Under the pieces are notes generated by a model. That model ran no database searches. It was not told where the DNA came from and worked only from the letters and a program-made list of their open reading frames with translations. From contig CALBGD010000097.1 in NCBI GenBank assembly GCA_937893735.1, positions 1 through 6,201 on the forward strand: a DNA stretch of 6,201 bases, read 5' to 3'. Origin of the DNA: an uncultured Clostridia bacterium (GTDB taxonomy: Bacteria > Bacillota > Clostridia > Oscillospirales > Ruminococcaceae). The position numbers and the translations under genes are program-made. Positions 5,690 to 6,201 of this stretch are shown piece by piece; the first letter of the stretch is position 1; each line of letters opens with the position of its first letter.

Positions 5690-6201
5690 ATGACAGGACC
5701 GCTCAATGAAGAGGAACGCTACCTATCCGCTCACATAGCCGATATGCAGAGGCTGGCTCACCGCTCCGGTGTGCCGAGATTCTCAATGTTCCTGAACGAG
5801 CGCGAGGCGGATGTCGCCAGATGCGCTGTAAAGGGAGAACTGCGCTTCTATGGAGGCTACGAGGGTGCGATGAGGACAGTCTGCGGAGTTCTTGATCAGA
5901 CCTACGCAGAGGAGCTTTCACCGGAGGATATCTTTCCGGTCAGGGCTGTGACGTTCACCTTCAGGAAAAGCGATACGCTCACCCACAGAGATATTCTCGG
6001 CGCCCTGATGGCGCTGGAAATAAAAAGGGAGCTGTTGGGTGATATTCTGACAGCAGAGGGCTGCGCGGTGGTTTTCGTACATGAAACCGCCGAGCAGCTT
6101 GTACTGCGTGTAAACAAGATCGGCAGAGTGGGAGTGACCGCCGGAAGCGGGATCACGGTTCCATTGCCGGAACAGAAGATGCAGCGGATAGAAGCTACTG
6201 T
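5690..6201 (+). CDS. ylmH: YlmH-family S4-domain RNA-binding protein, 3'-truncated by the window edge
   Basis: YlmH proteins of Bacillus-type division clusters have an N-terminal domain and a C-terminal S4 RNA-binding domain. They associate with ribosomal or tRNA-containing complexes. The frame is open from the ATG at 5690 to the window end, giving 170 complete codons of an expected 250-260. Family segments visible are FLNEREA (34-40), the GGY box GGYEGAMRTV (55-64), FPVRAVTF (82-89), LTHRDILGALMALEIKREL (97-115) and GDILTAEG (117-124). The usual LGI/LGL before KRE reads LEI here. The S4 domain should lie just past the window end. The start is 4 bases after the sepF TGA; the nearest Shine-Dalgarno-like GAGGAG (5671-5676) is 13 bases away inside sepF, so translation is probably coupled. 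In B. subtilis ylmG separates sepF and ylmH and divIVA follows; here ylmG is missing from that place and what follows is not visible. Confidence 0.88.
   Translation, partial: MTGPLNEEERYLSAHIADMQRLAHRSGVPRFSMFLNEREADVARCAVKGELRFYGGYEGAMRTVCGVLDQTYAEELSPEDIFPVRAVTFTFRKSDTLTHRDILGALMALEIKRELLGDILTAEGCAVVFVHETAEQLVLRVNKIGRVGVTAGSGITVPLPEQKMQRIEAT

Overview
The window looks like chromosomal core sequence from a low-to-moderate GC Firmicute of the class Clostridia, most likely a Ruminococcus/Oscillospirales-type gut anaerobe. The reasons are the mutL-miaA-hfq order, a ylmE-sepF-ylmH cell-division cluster of the Bacillus/Clostridia type, a Gram-positive style Hfq (NGFQ motif), and GC-rich third codon positions in most genes. 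The genus assignment is inference. All genes lie on the + strand and none looks mobile or horizontally acquired.

Left block (1-2860): the 3' nine-tenths of mutL (mismatch-repair ATPase/endonuclease, N-terminus outside the window) is followed after 23 bases by miaA (tRNA A37 dimethylallyltransferase). A hairpin plus T-run (2834-2860) fits a Rho-independent terminator closing this unit.

Intergenic control region (2809-3051): after the terminator comes a strongly AT-rich stretch with several A/T tracts, an extended -10 promoter (TGCTATACT, 2934-2942), and a leader of about 100 nt. The leader has potential stems (2964-2995 and a perfect 8-bp hairpin at 2993-3014) and an (AG)3A motif at 3032-3038, just before the hfq Shine-Dalgarno. 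This is the most interesting non-coding part of the window, because (AG)3A resembles the RNA bound by the Bacillus subtilis Hfq distal face.

Right block (3052-6201): hfq, an HlyD/membrane-fusion-like single-pass membrane protein, ylmE (YggS-family PLP-binding protein), sepF (FtsZ membrane anchor) and the start of ylmH (S4-type RNA-binding protein, C-terminus outside the window). The genes are joined by a 1-base overlap (hfq/HlyD-like), a 23-base overlap (HlyD-like/ylmE), and gaps of 15 and 4 bases. No internal terminator is visible, so they probably form one operon joining an RNA chaperone to cell-division genes. The ylmG gene, found between sepF and ylmH in B. subtilis, is absent from that position.

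No tRNA, rRNA, CRISPR array, insertion sequence or clearly novel defence-type system was seen. The points worth testing are regulatory (the hfq leader) and contextual (hfq co-transcribed with division genes through an uncharacterised HlyD-like protein).
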